Positions 1-8,048 of a stretch of DNA of 64,000 nucleotides are shown here, in pieces. The stretch is from positions 248,001 through 312,000 of the forward strand of contig JAFDVZ010000011.1 of assembly GCA_018268715.1 (NCBI GenBank), given 5' to 3'. Positions within the stretch are counted from its first letter, which is position 1. Each line of letters begins with the position of its first letter. Under the pieces are notes generated by a model, which saw nothing but the letters and a program-made list of their open reading frames with translations, searched no databases and was not told the DNA's origin. The position numbers were made by a program, and so were the translations under genes. The DNA is from Acidobacteriota bacterium. GTDB lineage: Bacteria; Acidobacteriota; Terriglobia; Bryobacterales; Bryobacteraceae.

Positions 1-891
1 GCGCGCGTCATCGGCCAGGATCACTCGCTCGAAGGCATCAGCATGCGCATCCGCACCGCGAAGGCGGGCATGGACGATCCGGTGAAGCCCATCGGCGTCT
101 TCATGCTGGTGGGACCCTCCGGCGTCGGCAAAACCGAGACGGCGCTGGCCCTCGCCGACCTGCTGTACGGCGGCGAGCACAACCTGATCACCATCAACAT
201 GTCGGAGTTCCAGGAAGCGCACACCGTGTCGACCCTGAAGGGCTCGCCCCCCGGATACGTCGGCTACGGCGAGGGCGGCGTGCTGACCGAAGCGGTCCGC
301 CGCAGGCCGTACTCGGTGGTGTTGCTCGACGAAGTGGAGAAGGCGCATCCGGACGTACTCGAACTGTTCTTCCAGGTCTTCGACAAGGGGCAGATGGAAG
401 ACGGCGAAGGCCGCCAGATCGACTTCAAGAACACCATCATCATCCTGACGTCGAACGCCGGCACGGACACGCTCATGAAGCTGTGCGCCGATCCGGAAAC
501 GATGCCCGGCTCCCTTGGTCTGGTGAACGCCCTGAAGCCCGAGTTGAACAAGATCTTCAAGCCGGCCTTCCTGGGCCGCATGGTGGTCATCCCCTACTTC
601 CCCATTCGCGACGAGAACCTGAAGAAGATCGTGGTCCTGAAGCTGCGCAAGATCCAGAAGCGCATTCAGGAAACCCACCGGATCGCCCTGACCTACGATC
701 CGGCGTTGGTGGACGAAGTGGCCAAGCGTTGCACGGAGGTGGAGAGCGGCGCCCGCAACGTCGACAACATCCTCACCAATACGTTGCTGCCCGACATTTC
801 CCGCAATTTGCTCGGCCAGATGGTGGAGGGCGTGAAGCCCGAAACGATCCACGTCGGCATTGGCGAGGACGGCTCGTTCACGTATTCTTAG
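1..891 (+). CDS. clpV: T6SS AAA+ ATPase ClpV (TssH), C-terminal part
   Basis: Partial gene: the frame is open from base 1 and reads RVIGQDHSLEG before the first internal Met, so the N-terminus and first AAA+ domain lie outside the window. The visible part is the second AAA+ module: Walker A GPSGVGKTE, pore-loop region GSPPGYVGYGEGG, Walker B VVLLDEVEKAHPDV, sensor-1 ILTSNAG, then the C-terminal ClpB-type small domain. FKPAFLGRMVVIPY is typical of ClpV rather than housekeeping ClpB. ClpV disassembles contracted T6SS sheaths (TssB/TssC) in the cytosol. It is followed on the same strand by vgrG and a DUF4123 adaptor gene, which supports the T6SS assignment. A hairpin (921-947) separates it from vgrG. 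Confidence 0.93.
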   Translation, partial: ARVIGQDHSLEGISMRIRTAKAGMDDPVKPIGVFMLVGPSGVGKTETALALADLLYGGEHNLITINMSEFQEAHTVSTLKGSPPGYVGYGEGGVLTEAVRRRPYSVVLLDEVEKAHPDVLELFFQVFDKGQMEDGEGRQIDFKNTIIILTSNAGTDTLMKLCADPETMPGSLGLVNALKPELNKIFKPAFLGRMVVIPYFPIRDENLKKIVVLKLRKIQKRIQETHRIALTYDPALVDEVAKRCTEVESGARNVDNILTNTLLPDISRNLLGQMVEGVKPETIHVGIGEDGSFTYS

Positions 892-920
892 GAGTAAGCG
901 GAGGCGCAACAATCCCGCGG

Positions 921-947
921 GCGGCCCCGGACTCAATCCGGGGCCGC
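921..947 (+). terminator. Perfect 11-bp hairpin between clpV and vgrG
   Basis: Arms gcggccccgga (921-931) and tccggggccgc (937-947) are perfectly complementary around loop ctcaa. Only a short pyrimidine run follows (ttccc), so this is a weak or partial terminator, or a hairpin that uncouples vgrG expression from the upstream T6SS genes. Confidence 0.55.
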
Positions 948-1028
948 TTCCCGAATCCCGGCGGCTGACAGCGTCGCGCCGGGGTTTTTGTTGCGCAAAC
1001 TGCCCCCTTGGGGGCGCGTTGTACTAAC

Positions 1029-1033
1029 GGAGG
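1029..1033 (+). promoter_or_regulatory. Shine-Dalgarno that sets the vgrG start
   Basis: GGAGG lies 8 nt before the GTG at 1042. The longer in-frame reading from TTG at 988 has no comparable site and adds 18 residues unlike the VgrG N-terminus. Confidence 0.7.
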
Positions 1034-1041
1034 AGCGAGAG

Positions 1042-3345
1042 GTGGCCCGGACTCAAAAAGAACGTCCATTCCGGCTGAAGACCCAGCTCGGCGAAGACGC
1101 CCTGTTGCTTGAGAGCTTCCAGGGAACCGAGCGTGTCTCAACGCCGTATCGCTACGTTCTCAGGGTCCTGTCGGAGACCGAGGTCGACACGATCTCGTTG
1201 TTGAAGAAGCCCGTGGTGTTGACCATCACGCTCGCCGACGGCAAGGAGCGTCACATCCACGGCAACATCATGCGGATGCGCCTGCGCGACACCGGCGAGG
1301 ACGGCCTGTACGCCTACGAGATCGAAATGGGGCCGTGGACCTGGTTTCTCAACCTGTTTCACGACTGCAAGATCTTCCAGAATATGTCGGCGCTCGACGT
1401 CGTCAAGAAGGTGTTCCAGAACCGCGGGTTCACGGACTTTCGCGACGACAGCACAGGGAGCTTTCCGCAACTGGAATTCTGCATTCAGTACGGCGAGTCG
1501 GACTTCAACTTTGTCTCGCGCCTGCTCGAACAGGAAGGCATCTTCTATTACTTCGAACAGGGCGCCGACAAGGTCACGATGGTGTTGGCCGACAGCAACT
1601 CCACTCTGCAAACCTGCCCGCATGTCTCGGAAGTAAAGTACATGGCGGCCTCGGGCGAAGCCGAAATCGAAAACACGATCCGGTCGCTGCATCACGACGT
1701 GGAGGTTCACACCGGCAAGTACTCCACCTGGGATTACGATTTCGAAAAACCTTCCACAGATCTGAACGGCGGCGAATCCAGCCAGGATTCCCAGACCGAA
1801 GGCGAATTTTACAGCTACAGCGATCGCTACCTGACCAAGGACGACGCCTCGCGATACTCCCGGCTCCGCATTGAGGAGCAGGAAGTGCGGATGGTGACGG
1901 TGAAGGGCGAGGCCAACTGCGCCGCTCTTGAAACCGGCTTCAAGTTCACGCTCGAGGAGCACTTCCGGGCCTCCGTGAACCTGGAGTACCTGCTGACGGC
2001 GATCACCTACTCGGGCAAGAACGCGAGTTACCGCTCCAATGCGAACCTCGAGGACTACTCGTTCGCGAACTCCTTCGAGGCGATCCCGGCGAGCGTCAAT
2101 TTCCGCCCCCCCAAGAACGCGAAGAAGCCGTTCATGCGCGGCGTCCAGACCGCGGTGGTGGTCGGCAAGTCGGGCGAGGAGATCTGGACCGACAAGTACG
2201 GGCGCGTTCGAATTCAGTTTTTCTGGGACCGCGACGGCCAGTGCGATGAAAACAGCACCGGATGGGTGCGCGTGTCGCACGCCTGGGCCGGCAACAACTG
2301 GGGCAGTTTCTACCTGCCGCGCATCGGCCAGGAAGTGATCGTCGCCTTCCTCGAAGGCGATCCGGACCAGCCCATCATCGTGGGCCGCGTGTACAACGCG
2401 CTGGAAATGCCGCCCTACACGCTGCCGGACGAGCAGACCAAGAGCACGCTGAAGTCCCTCAGCTCCAAGGGCGGCGGCGGATTCAACGAACTCCGCTTCG
2501 AGGACAAGAAGGGCAGCGAGCAGATTTTCGTCCACGGCGAAAAGAACCTGGACATCCAGATTAAGAACGACCGGATGGAGACCATCGGAAACGACCGGTC
2601 CCTGCACGTCAAGGCCAACAAGTACGAGAAGATCGACGCCGACGAGCATAACCACACCGCCGGCAAGCGTGTGGAGAAGGTGGACGGCAACCACATTGTC
2701 TCCATCGGCGGCGACCAGGGCATCAAGATCACCGGCAATCACTCGCTGGAAGTCACCGGAAACGTCACCGGCAAGACCACCGGGAACGAAAGCCACGAAG
2801 TTACGCAGAACCTCTACATCAAGGGTATGCAGGTGGTGATCGAGGCCATGACGGGTCTCACCATCAAGGTGGGAGCGAACTTCATCACCCTCGACCCCAG
2901 CGGCATCGCCATCAGCGGCACGCCGATGGTGCAGATCAACAGCGCCGGCGCGGCGTTGTCGGGTTCTCCGGGATCGCCGGTCACTTCGGAATCGCCCACC
3001 GACCCCACCGACTCCGACGACGCCCAGCCGGGCTCCGTGGATTCGCCCCCATCGCCCAAGACGGCAAGCGTTGTCACTCTGAATCTTCAGAACGTTTCAC
3101 CGGGAACCAAGGAAACCGAGCAGGACGAGCCCGATCGCGCCGCGCCCGCGCCCTCCGGCGGCGGTGGCATGTCGTCGCAGGCGGAACCGGCCACCTTCGG
3201 CAAGGACAGCGACGGAGAAGCCCAGGCCCAGGCGCTCAAGGACGCCGCCAAGGACGGCACGCCGTTCTGCGAAGAGTGCGAAAAAGCCAAGAAGCAGCAA
3301 CAGGCGCAGTCGTCCTCCGACGGCAGCGGCTCGGAAGGTAGCTGA
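1042..3345 (+). CDS. vgrG: T6SS spike protein VgrG (TssI) with Cys-containing tail
   Basis: 767 residues from GTG. Residues about 10-360 are the gp27-like base (FRLKTQLGEDALLLESFQGTE; the ESDFNFVSRLLEQEGIFYYFE segment typical of VgrG). About 390-460 is the gp5-type OB fold (DKYGRVRIQFFWDRDG; GWVRVSHAWAGNNWG; PRIGQEVIVAFLEGDPDQP). A gp5-like beta-helix with repeated G-N-x-S/T motifs follows to about 635. From about 642 a low-complexity Ser/Pro/Asp-rich extension of some 125 residues ends in CEEC (743-746) and a KKQQQ segment. VgrG trimers form the spike tip and carry effectors. The tail could be where cargo docks, but no toxin domain is recognisable. The adaptor gene follows after 2 nt. Confidence 0.95.
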   Translation: MARTQKERPFRLKTQLGEDALLLESFQGTERVSTPYRYVLRVLSETEVDTISLLKKPVVLTITLADGKERHIHGNIMRMRLRDTGEDGLYAYEIEMGPWTWFLNLFHDCKIFQNMSALDVVKKVFQNRGFTDFRDDSTGSFPQLEFCIQYGESDFNFVSRLLEQEGIFYYFEQGADKVTMVLADSNSTLQTCPHVSEVKYMAASGEAEIENTIRSLHHDVEVHTGKYSTWDYDFEKPSTDLNGGESSQDSQTEGEFYSYSDRYLTKDDASRYSRLRIEEQEVRMVTVKGEANCAALETGFKFTLEEHFRASVNLEYLLTAITYSGKNASYRSNANLEDYSFANSFEAIPASVNFRPPKNAKKPFMRGVQTAVVVGKSGEEIWTDKYGRVRIQFFWDRDGQCDENSTGWVRVSHAWAGNNWGSFYLPRIGQEVIVAFLEGDPDQPIIVGRVYNALEMPPYTLPDEQTKSTLKSLSSKGGGGFNELRFEDKKGSEQIFVHGEKNLDIQIKNDRMETIGNDRSLHVKANKYEKIDADEHNHTAGKRVEKVDGNHIVSIGGDQGIKITGNHSLEVTGNVTGKTTGNESHEVTQNLYIKGMQVVIEAMTGLTIKVGANFITLDPSGIAISGTPMVQINSAGAALSGSPGSPVTSESPTDPTDSDDAQPGSVDSPPSPKTASVVTLNLQNVSPGTKETEQDEPDRAAPAPSGGGGMSSQAEPATFGKDSDGEAQAQALKDAAKDGTPFCEECEKAKKQQQAQSSSDGSGSEGS

Positions 3346-3347
3346 AC

Positions 3348-3887
3348 ATGCCGAATCCCAACCGCGACCGCATCATCAGCACACTATGGCCCGACGGCCT
3401 GTCCACGCGAGTGAACGTGTGGATGATTCTCGACGGCGCGCGCAACGACAAGATCTTCGGCGCGGTGGACCGTTCGTATCAGGACAAGTGCTGCCTGTAC
3501 GCCGGCGACCTCCCCTGGCAGTTGCAGATGGCCGCTCCTTATCTGGTCCAACTCGACAAGGACGACCGCTTCACCCGCTACTTCATCGATCACGGCTGGG
3601 GCGACAGTTGGGGCGTGTTTTTCCGCAGCGAAACCAGCATGAAGAACCTGCGCCATCACCTGCGCGGGTTCCTGCGCGTGCGCGATGAGGCGGGCCGCCG
3701 TCTGCTGTTCCGCTATTACGACCCTCGGGTGCTGCGCATCTATCTTCCCACCTGCAATAAGGAGGAACTCCGCGCGGTGTTCGGCCCCATCGACCAGTTC
3801 ATCGTCGAGGACAGCGATCCCGCCCGCGCCCTCGAGTTCGCCTTCGACGGCCAGCGCCTGCAGGCGGAGAAGCGGGAAATCGGCTAG
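3348..3887 (+). CDS. DUF4123 T6SS effector adaptor (Tap/TEC type)
   Basis: 179 residues. DUF4123 features: N-terminal VWMILDGARNDKIF, YLVQLDKDDRFTRYF, GWGDSWGVFF, HLRGFLRVRDEAGRRLLFRYYDPRVLRIYLP and VFGPIDQF. Family members load a specific effector onto VgrG, and the effector gene is usually the next gene downstream. The start at 3348 lies 2 nt past the vgrG stop with GGAAGG just upstream, so translational coupling is likely. No effector gene follows: the next gene (S41-like peptidase) is convergent and ends 9 nt away. Either the effector is elsewhere or this is a truncated island end. Confidence 0.85.
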   Translation: MPNPNRDRIISTLWPDGLSTRVNVWMILDGARNDKIFGAVDRSYQDKCCLYAGDLPWQLQMAAPYLVQLDKDDRFTRYFIDHGWGDSWGVFFRSETSMKNLRHHLRGFLRVRDEAGRRLLFRYYDPRVLRIYLPTCNKEELRAVFGPIDQFIVEDSDPARALEFAFDGQRLQAEKREIG

Positions 3888-3896
3888 CGGCGGCCT

Positions 3897-6104
3897 TCAC
3901 TCCACCGCCCGGATGCCGCGTTCCAGAACCTCGTCGACGCCCGCCGCCACGCCCGCCCGCGTCCGCGCCGCCGGGATCGTCGGCCGGATGCCGACCCCGT
4001 GGTGTTGGGACCCATCGTGTTTCAGCACCTTCATCCCGGTCCAGATGATCGTATAGCCGCCGGGAATCCGGATCGGGTTGATATTCCCATTCGTCCCCGC
4101 CGTCGCGCCGCCCACAATCTCCGCCAGCTTGTAGTTCTCGATGATGCCCATCGTGGACTCGGCGTAGCTGATCGCGCTCGCATTGGTCAGCACGGCTTTC
4201 TTCGCCGCAAGGTACGGTGGGGAAGGCACAAGGCGCCATTCCCCGCTCCGCGTAAACTTCATGTTCCGACGGTCCGGCTCAGTCACCAGCGGCACATGCC
4301 ACTGCGCGCTCGTCAGGGGAAGAGGGCTGAGGTGCGTCAGCCACCGCGGCCCGAGCGACGGGTAGCCGCGAAGGTCGAACACGATTCCCTTTGCCTTGGC
4401 GAGCGTCTCTACCGAGGCCTTCCAGTCGGCGTCCGTGATGCGGGTCAAGTCCACGTAGAAAATGCCGGGCTCGAGCTCCTGGATCTTCTCCGGCCGAGGC
4501 TCGACAGGCGGCGAGCCGGCTCGTTTCAGCGACACCGTCCGGCGAACCGCCTTGGCCCCGAGGGGTTCGATTTCGAGGGTCAACGGCTTACCCGCCGGCC
4601 CGGCGCCGAGATCGTAAATCGCGCGATACCGTATCCACTGCGGCGTCGCGCCGGACCGCAGCGCCTCGGCTTCGGCGAGCGCCTGAGCTACCGGTTTTCC
4701 ATCGATCGCCAGCACCGCGTCGCCGGCGGCGATCGCCTGCCCTTGCGCGTCCGGGACGTAGGTAACCACCAGGCGGTCCTCGATCCAATCCCAGGCGACC
4801 GGGGCCGGAGCGCCGCCGGGTCCCGGCGACACTCCCCCGTGGCCGTCCTTCAGTGCGGCGACTAGCAGCCGCAGCGTCACCGTGTAGTCCTGTTCATCGC
4901 CCGCGGCGGCCCGCTTCAGCGCGGCCGTCAATTCGCCCGGCCAGTCGGTTTGAACAACGTCGAAGTACGGATAGAAGTGCTCGAAGATGTTCCAGGCGAT
5001 AATGACGCCCGCCAGGCGCACCGCGCGGTCCTCGGCGCGATACCGCACGGCGCTCTCCCGCGCGGGCGCCTGGCCACGGGGCCAGATGCTTTTCAAATCG
5101 GTCCGGACGACGAGCGGCACGTACGCGCGCAAACCCGCCCCAATGTCCGCGGAAAACGGTTCGGGCATCGTCGCGGGGGCCTTCTCCCGGACGCGCTCGC
5201 TCTGATACCGGTTGTTCGGCTGACCAGTCCCGTACCCATGGTGGACCCAGTGGATCGTCTCCGCGCCGGTCCCGTAGTCGATCTTCGGAGCAGGCTCGGC
5301 GGCTGGCAGCACGCGCACCAGTGGAGCGACGTCGCGAAAGCGCTCTTCGAGCAGGCGGGCCAACCCGGCGGGCGTGGCGGCCTTTTCCGCCTCCCGGACG
5401 CCCTGGACGGCGATGGCCTCCCAATCGGCGGCGGCGGCTCCGTCACCCGGGTAGAAGTGCCGGACGTAGCCGTACAGCCGCGCGAACGCCACGACGTTTT
5501 CGAGCCCCCGCGAGTCAAGCGGCCGGGAACGCTCGACCACGGGCGCATACTCGACTGCGCCGGTCGCCTCAAACGACACATCATCGACATAGACCTTCCC
5601 CTCGCCGCCGATCAGCATGACGCCGAAGGCGATGCCCTCGGCGTCGGGCGCTACCTCACCCTTGATCTCGTACGTCGCCCAATTCGCGGAGACAATGGGG
5701 CGGTCGCCCATATTGTCGAAGAACCCCATCTGCTGGTTGGGGCGATCGACGCGGAGCCATAGCGCGGCCCGTCCGCTTGACCCCGCTTCGACTCGGACAG
5801 AGGCCTTGTAGGTCACCTGGCGCCCGCGGTAGTCCGCGGCCTTGACGACCTGCATCAGGTTGCCGAATCCGGCGGACGACTCGGCCTTCTGGGAGTACAG
5901 AACGGCGCACCGGCGGTTGCCCGGCTTCGAACAAAGGTCGGTGACCTGGGCGGGAAACCCCTTGGAGGCAGCCGGAACCATCCATCCAGCCGGAGACGCT
6001 CCCAGCGCCGACGCCTTGAAGTCGAGGTTCACAGGCGCCGGTCCCTGCGCAAGCGACAGGGCGCACGCGCAGGCGAGCATGAACGCGACATTCGGCCGTA
6101 TCAT
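3897..6104 (-). CDS. Secreted S41-like (tail-specific) peptidase
   Basis: 735 residues from the ATG at 6104, chosen because MIRPNVAFMLACACALSLAQG is a good Sec signal peptide; an upstream in-frame extension is unlike a protein N-terminus. About 25-190 resembles a beta-sandwich carbohydrate-binding-like domain. A helical segment and a PDZ-like region (GDAVLAIDGKPV) precede the C-terminal S41 core: GIFYVDLTRI, GIVFDLRGYPSLG, VLTNASAISYAES with the likely nucleophile Ser just before YAES, and IVGGATAGTNGN. The Lys of the classical CtpA Ser/Lys dyad is not evident, so a tricorn-like catalytic set or an inactive homologue is possible. It ends convergently with the DUF4123 gene and is divergent from the MarR gene. 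Confidence 0.8.
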   Translation of the reverse strand: MIRPNVAFMLACACALSLAQGPAPVNLDFKASALGASPAGWMVPAASKGFPAQVTDLCSKPGNRRCAVLYSQKAESSAGFGNLMQVVKAADYRGRQVTYKASVRVEAGSSGRAALWLRVDRPNQQMGFFDNMGDRPIVSANWATYEIKGEVAPDAEGIAFGVMLIGGEGKVYVDDVSFEATGAVEYAPVVERSRPLDSRGLENVVAFARLYGYVRHFYPGDGAAAADWEAIAVQGVREAEKAATPAGLARLLEERFRDVAPLVRVLPAAEPAPKIDYGTGAETIHWVHHGYGTGQPNNRYQSERVREKAPATMPEPFSADIGAGLRAYVPLVVRTDLKSIWPRGQAPARESAVRYRAEDRAVRLAGVIIAWNIFEHFYPYFDVVQTDWPGELTAALKRAAAGDEQDYTVTLRLLVAALKDGHGGVSPGPGGAPAPVAWDWIEDRLVVTYVPDAQGQAIAAGDAVLAIDGKPVAQALAEAEALRSGATPQWIRYRAIYDLGAGPAGKPLTLEIEPLGAKAVRRTVSLKRAGSPPVEPRPEKIQELEPGIFYVDLTRITDADWKASVETLAKAKGIVFDLRGYPSLGPRWLTHLSPLPLTSAQWHVPLVTEPDRRNMKFTRSGEWRLVPSPPYLAAKKAVLTNASAISYAESTMGIIENYKLAEIVGGATAGTNGNINPIRIPGGYTIIWTGMKVLKHDGSQHHGVGIRPTIPAARTRAGVAAGVDEVLERGIRAVE

Positions 6105-6154
6105 GACGTATCCAACCGATCTTACTCCGTCCCAGTCGGCGGCGCCGCGCCCAA

Positions 6155-6172
6155 TATCTCGATATCGAGAAT
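6155..6172. promoter_or_regulatory. Palindromic operator, probable MarR site
   Basis: TATCTCGATATCGAGAAT contains a perfect 14-bp palindrome (tctcgat|atcgaga, 6157-6170). It sits between the divergent S41 gene (start 6104) and the marR gene (start 6203), 30 nt before marR. MarR dimers bind palindromes of about this length and form next to their own gene, so autoregulation of marR-pirin is the natural reading. This is inferred from sequence symmetry and position only. Confidence 0.6.
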
Positions 6173-6202
6173 CTTTTTGTCGAGACACTGCATCGAATAG
6201 GC

Positions 6203-6667
6203 GTGACCGATCCGAAAAGAATCCCGGCGCCTCGCCTCTGGCTGGTGCTCTCGCGCTGCCAGCGGGCGATGTCGGCCCATGCCGAACGGAGCATCGCCGG
6301 CACCGGACTGTGCCTGAGCGACTTCATGGCGCTCGAGGCCCTGCTCCACAAAGGCCCGCTCACCATCGGCGAGATTCGCGCCAAGGTGCTGCTGGCCAGC
6401 GGCTCCATGACCGCCGCCATCGACCGGCTCGAGAACCTCGGCCTGGTCCGGCGCGGTTCATCGGAAACCGACCGCCGCGCGCGCGTCATCCACCTGACCT
6501 CGAAGGGCTCGGCCGAGATCCGCTCGGCCTATCGCAGGCACACCCGTGATCTTGAGGCGGCGGCGGCGGTCCTGTCGGACCTGGAGACGGAGACACTGTA
6601 CGGATTGGTCAGGAAACTGGGACTGTTCGCGGCCTCGGCCGCGGGCGAGAAAGAGGAGAGAGAATGA
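6203..6667 (+). CDS. MarR-family transcriptional regulator
   Basis: 154 residues from GTG. Winged-helix core: LSDFMALEALLHKGPLTIGEIRAKV, recognition helix LASGSMTAAIDRLENLGLV, wing RRGSSETDRRARVIHLTSKG. The flanking helices would make the dimer interface. Its stop overlaps the pirin start by 4 nt (ATGA at 6664), so the two are translationally coupled. MarR-pirin pairs are common in bacteria and usually respond to oxidative or electrophilic stress. The palindrome at 6155-6172 is the likely operator. No ligand can be named from the sequence. Confidence 0.9.
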   Translation: MTDPKRIPAPRLWLVLSRCQRAMSAHAERSIAGTGLCLSDFMALEALLHKGPLTIGEIRAKVLLASGSMTAAIDRLENLGLVRRGSSETDRRARVIHLTSKGSAEIRSAYRRHTRDLEAAAAVLSDLETETLYGLVRKLGLFAASAAGEKEERE

Positions 6668-7362
6668 TTACCGTTCGCAGGAGCAATGAACGCGGGCACG
6701 CCAACCACGGCTGGCTCGACACCCATCACACGTTTTCGTTCGCCGACTACTACGATCCCCGTCACATGGGGTTCCGCAGCCTGCGCGTGATTAACGAGGA
6801 CCGTGTGGCGCCTGGGAAGGGCTTTGGTACGCACGGCCACCGCGATATGGAGATCCTCAGCTACGTGCTCGAGGGGAAACTCGCGCATCGCGACAGCATG
6901 GGCCACGTCGAACTGCTGGGTCCCAACGAGATCCAGCGCATGTCGGCCGGCAGCGGAGTGAGACACAGCGAGTTCAACGGCGGAAACGGCGAACCGGTCC
7001 ACTTCCTGCAGATCTGGATCGAGCCCGCCACTCCGGGCGGCCCTTCCAGTTACGAACAGATCCGCTTCGACCCGGCCGACAAGCGGGGAAAGTGGAAGCT
7101 GCTAGCCGGTCCGGATGGCGGAAAGGACGCCGCCACCATCAACCAGGACGCGTCGGTTTCGGTGGCTGAACTCGGCCCGGGTGAGGCGATTTCGTATGAG
7201 CTATCGCCCGGCCGTCACGCCTGGCTGCACGTCATCCGAGGATCGGTGACGGCGAACGGCGTCCAACTCGGGGCGGGCGACGCGATCTCCGCCAGCGGCG
7301 AATCGCGCATCGACGTCACCGCCGCCGAGCCCGGCGAAGTGCTGCTATTCGACCTCGACTGA
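6664..7362 (+). CDS. Pirin-family bicupin
   Basis: 232 residues. N-terminal cupin with the pirin metal motif FGTHGHRDMEI (two His) plus a downstream H-x-E in GHVELL, and GSGVRHSEFN, then HFLQIWIEP. The C-terminal half is the second, metal-free cupin. This is the YhhW-like subgroup, some of which act as quercetin 2,3-dioxygenases; others are redox-responsive regulators. Function here is unproven. It is coupled to the MarR regulator by a 4-nt overlap. Confidence 0.92.
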   Translation: MITVRRSNERGHANHGWLDTHHTFSFADYYDPRHMGFRSLRVINEDRVAPGKGFGTHGHRDMEILSYVLEGKLAHRDSMGHVELLGPNEIQRMSAGSGVRHSEFNGGNGEPVHFLQIWIEPATPGGPSSYEQIRFDPADKRGKWKLLAGPDGGKDAATINQDASVSVAELGPGEAISYELSPGRHAWLHVIRGSVTANGVQLGAGDAISASGESRIDVTAAEPGEVLLFDLD

Positions 7363-7382
7363 CCCAGGCGCCGACGTCCGGA

Positions 7383-8027
7383 TCACACCGCCCAGGAGTT
7401 ATCCTCCAGGCACAGGACGTCGGCGTCGGTCTCTCCCATCCGCATCAATTCGAGCCGGATGCCGCCCACCAGCGCGAGCCACCCCGACTCGATGATGTTG
7501 TAGGAAACACCCATGGTCGACCACGTTCGGGCCCCGTCGCGCCAGTCGATGATTACCGTCGCCTTCGCGGCGGGCCCTTTGTCCTGCTCGAGCACGCTCA
7601 TGCGGTAGTTGGTCAACTGAACGCGCGCCACCGCGGGATACAGGTGCGACAGGCACTGCCGCAGCACCGTATCGAGAGCGTTAATCGGCCCCGTCCGCGT
7701 CGCCGAGGCGGCGAAAATCGCCTCCTGGATGCGCACCGAAACCGAAGCGGCGCTCTGCGTCTGGTCCGGGCCGGTCATCCGCGTCGTCACCTCAAACCCC
7801 GTGATCTCAAACGGCCGGGCATCCGGATGCGCCGCTTCGCGCACCAGCAACTCGAGCGTTCCATCGGCGGCTTCGAAGTCGTACCCTTCCGCCTCCATCT
7901 GCTGGATCCGGTCGAACAACTCGCGGCGCGCGGCTTCGGATAGACCGCGCGCCATCTCGAAGCGCTCCACTTTCGGCGCGATGGCGTCAGCTCCCATTAG
8001 GGCGAACATCTCCTGGCATCCCCTCAT
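7383..8027 (-). CDS. Orphan C-terminal regulatory domain of a citramalate/2-isopropylmalate synthase-type enzyme
   Basis: 214 residues. The sequence matches only the part of CimA after the catalytic barrel: the linker helices (RRELFDRIQQMEAEGYDFEA), then the LeuA-type dimerisation/allosteric domain (GPINALDTVLRQCLSHLYP; DWRDGARTWSTMGVSYNI, IIESGWLAL). The HMGL-like catalytic barrel (about 330 residues in full CimA) is absent: 21 nt upstream lies the stop of the KorB-KorC gene, which happens to be in the same frame. Either a gene remnant that kept its frame or a stand-alone regulatory subunit. The start is uncertain: ATGs at 8027, 8009 and 7997 are all in frame, and GAGGGG favours 8009. Confidence 0.7.
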   Translation of the reverse strand: MRGCQEMFALMGADAIAPKVERFEMARGLSEAARRELFDRIQQMEAEGYDFEAADGTLELLVREAAHPDARPFEITGFEVTTRMTGPDQTQSAASVSVRIQEAIFAASATRTGPINALDTVLRQCLSHLYPAVARVQLTNYRMSVLEQDKGPAAKATVIIDWRDGARTWSTMGVSYNIIESGWLALVGGIRLELMRMGETDADVLCLEDNSWAV

Positions 8028-8048
8028 TATGGCGTGGATTCGCCGGGT

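Noticed and set aside
1138-2796. Long open frame antisense to vgrG
   Set aside because: Typical high-GC shadow of a well-supported gene; composition is Val/Leu/Asp repeats with no domain.
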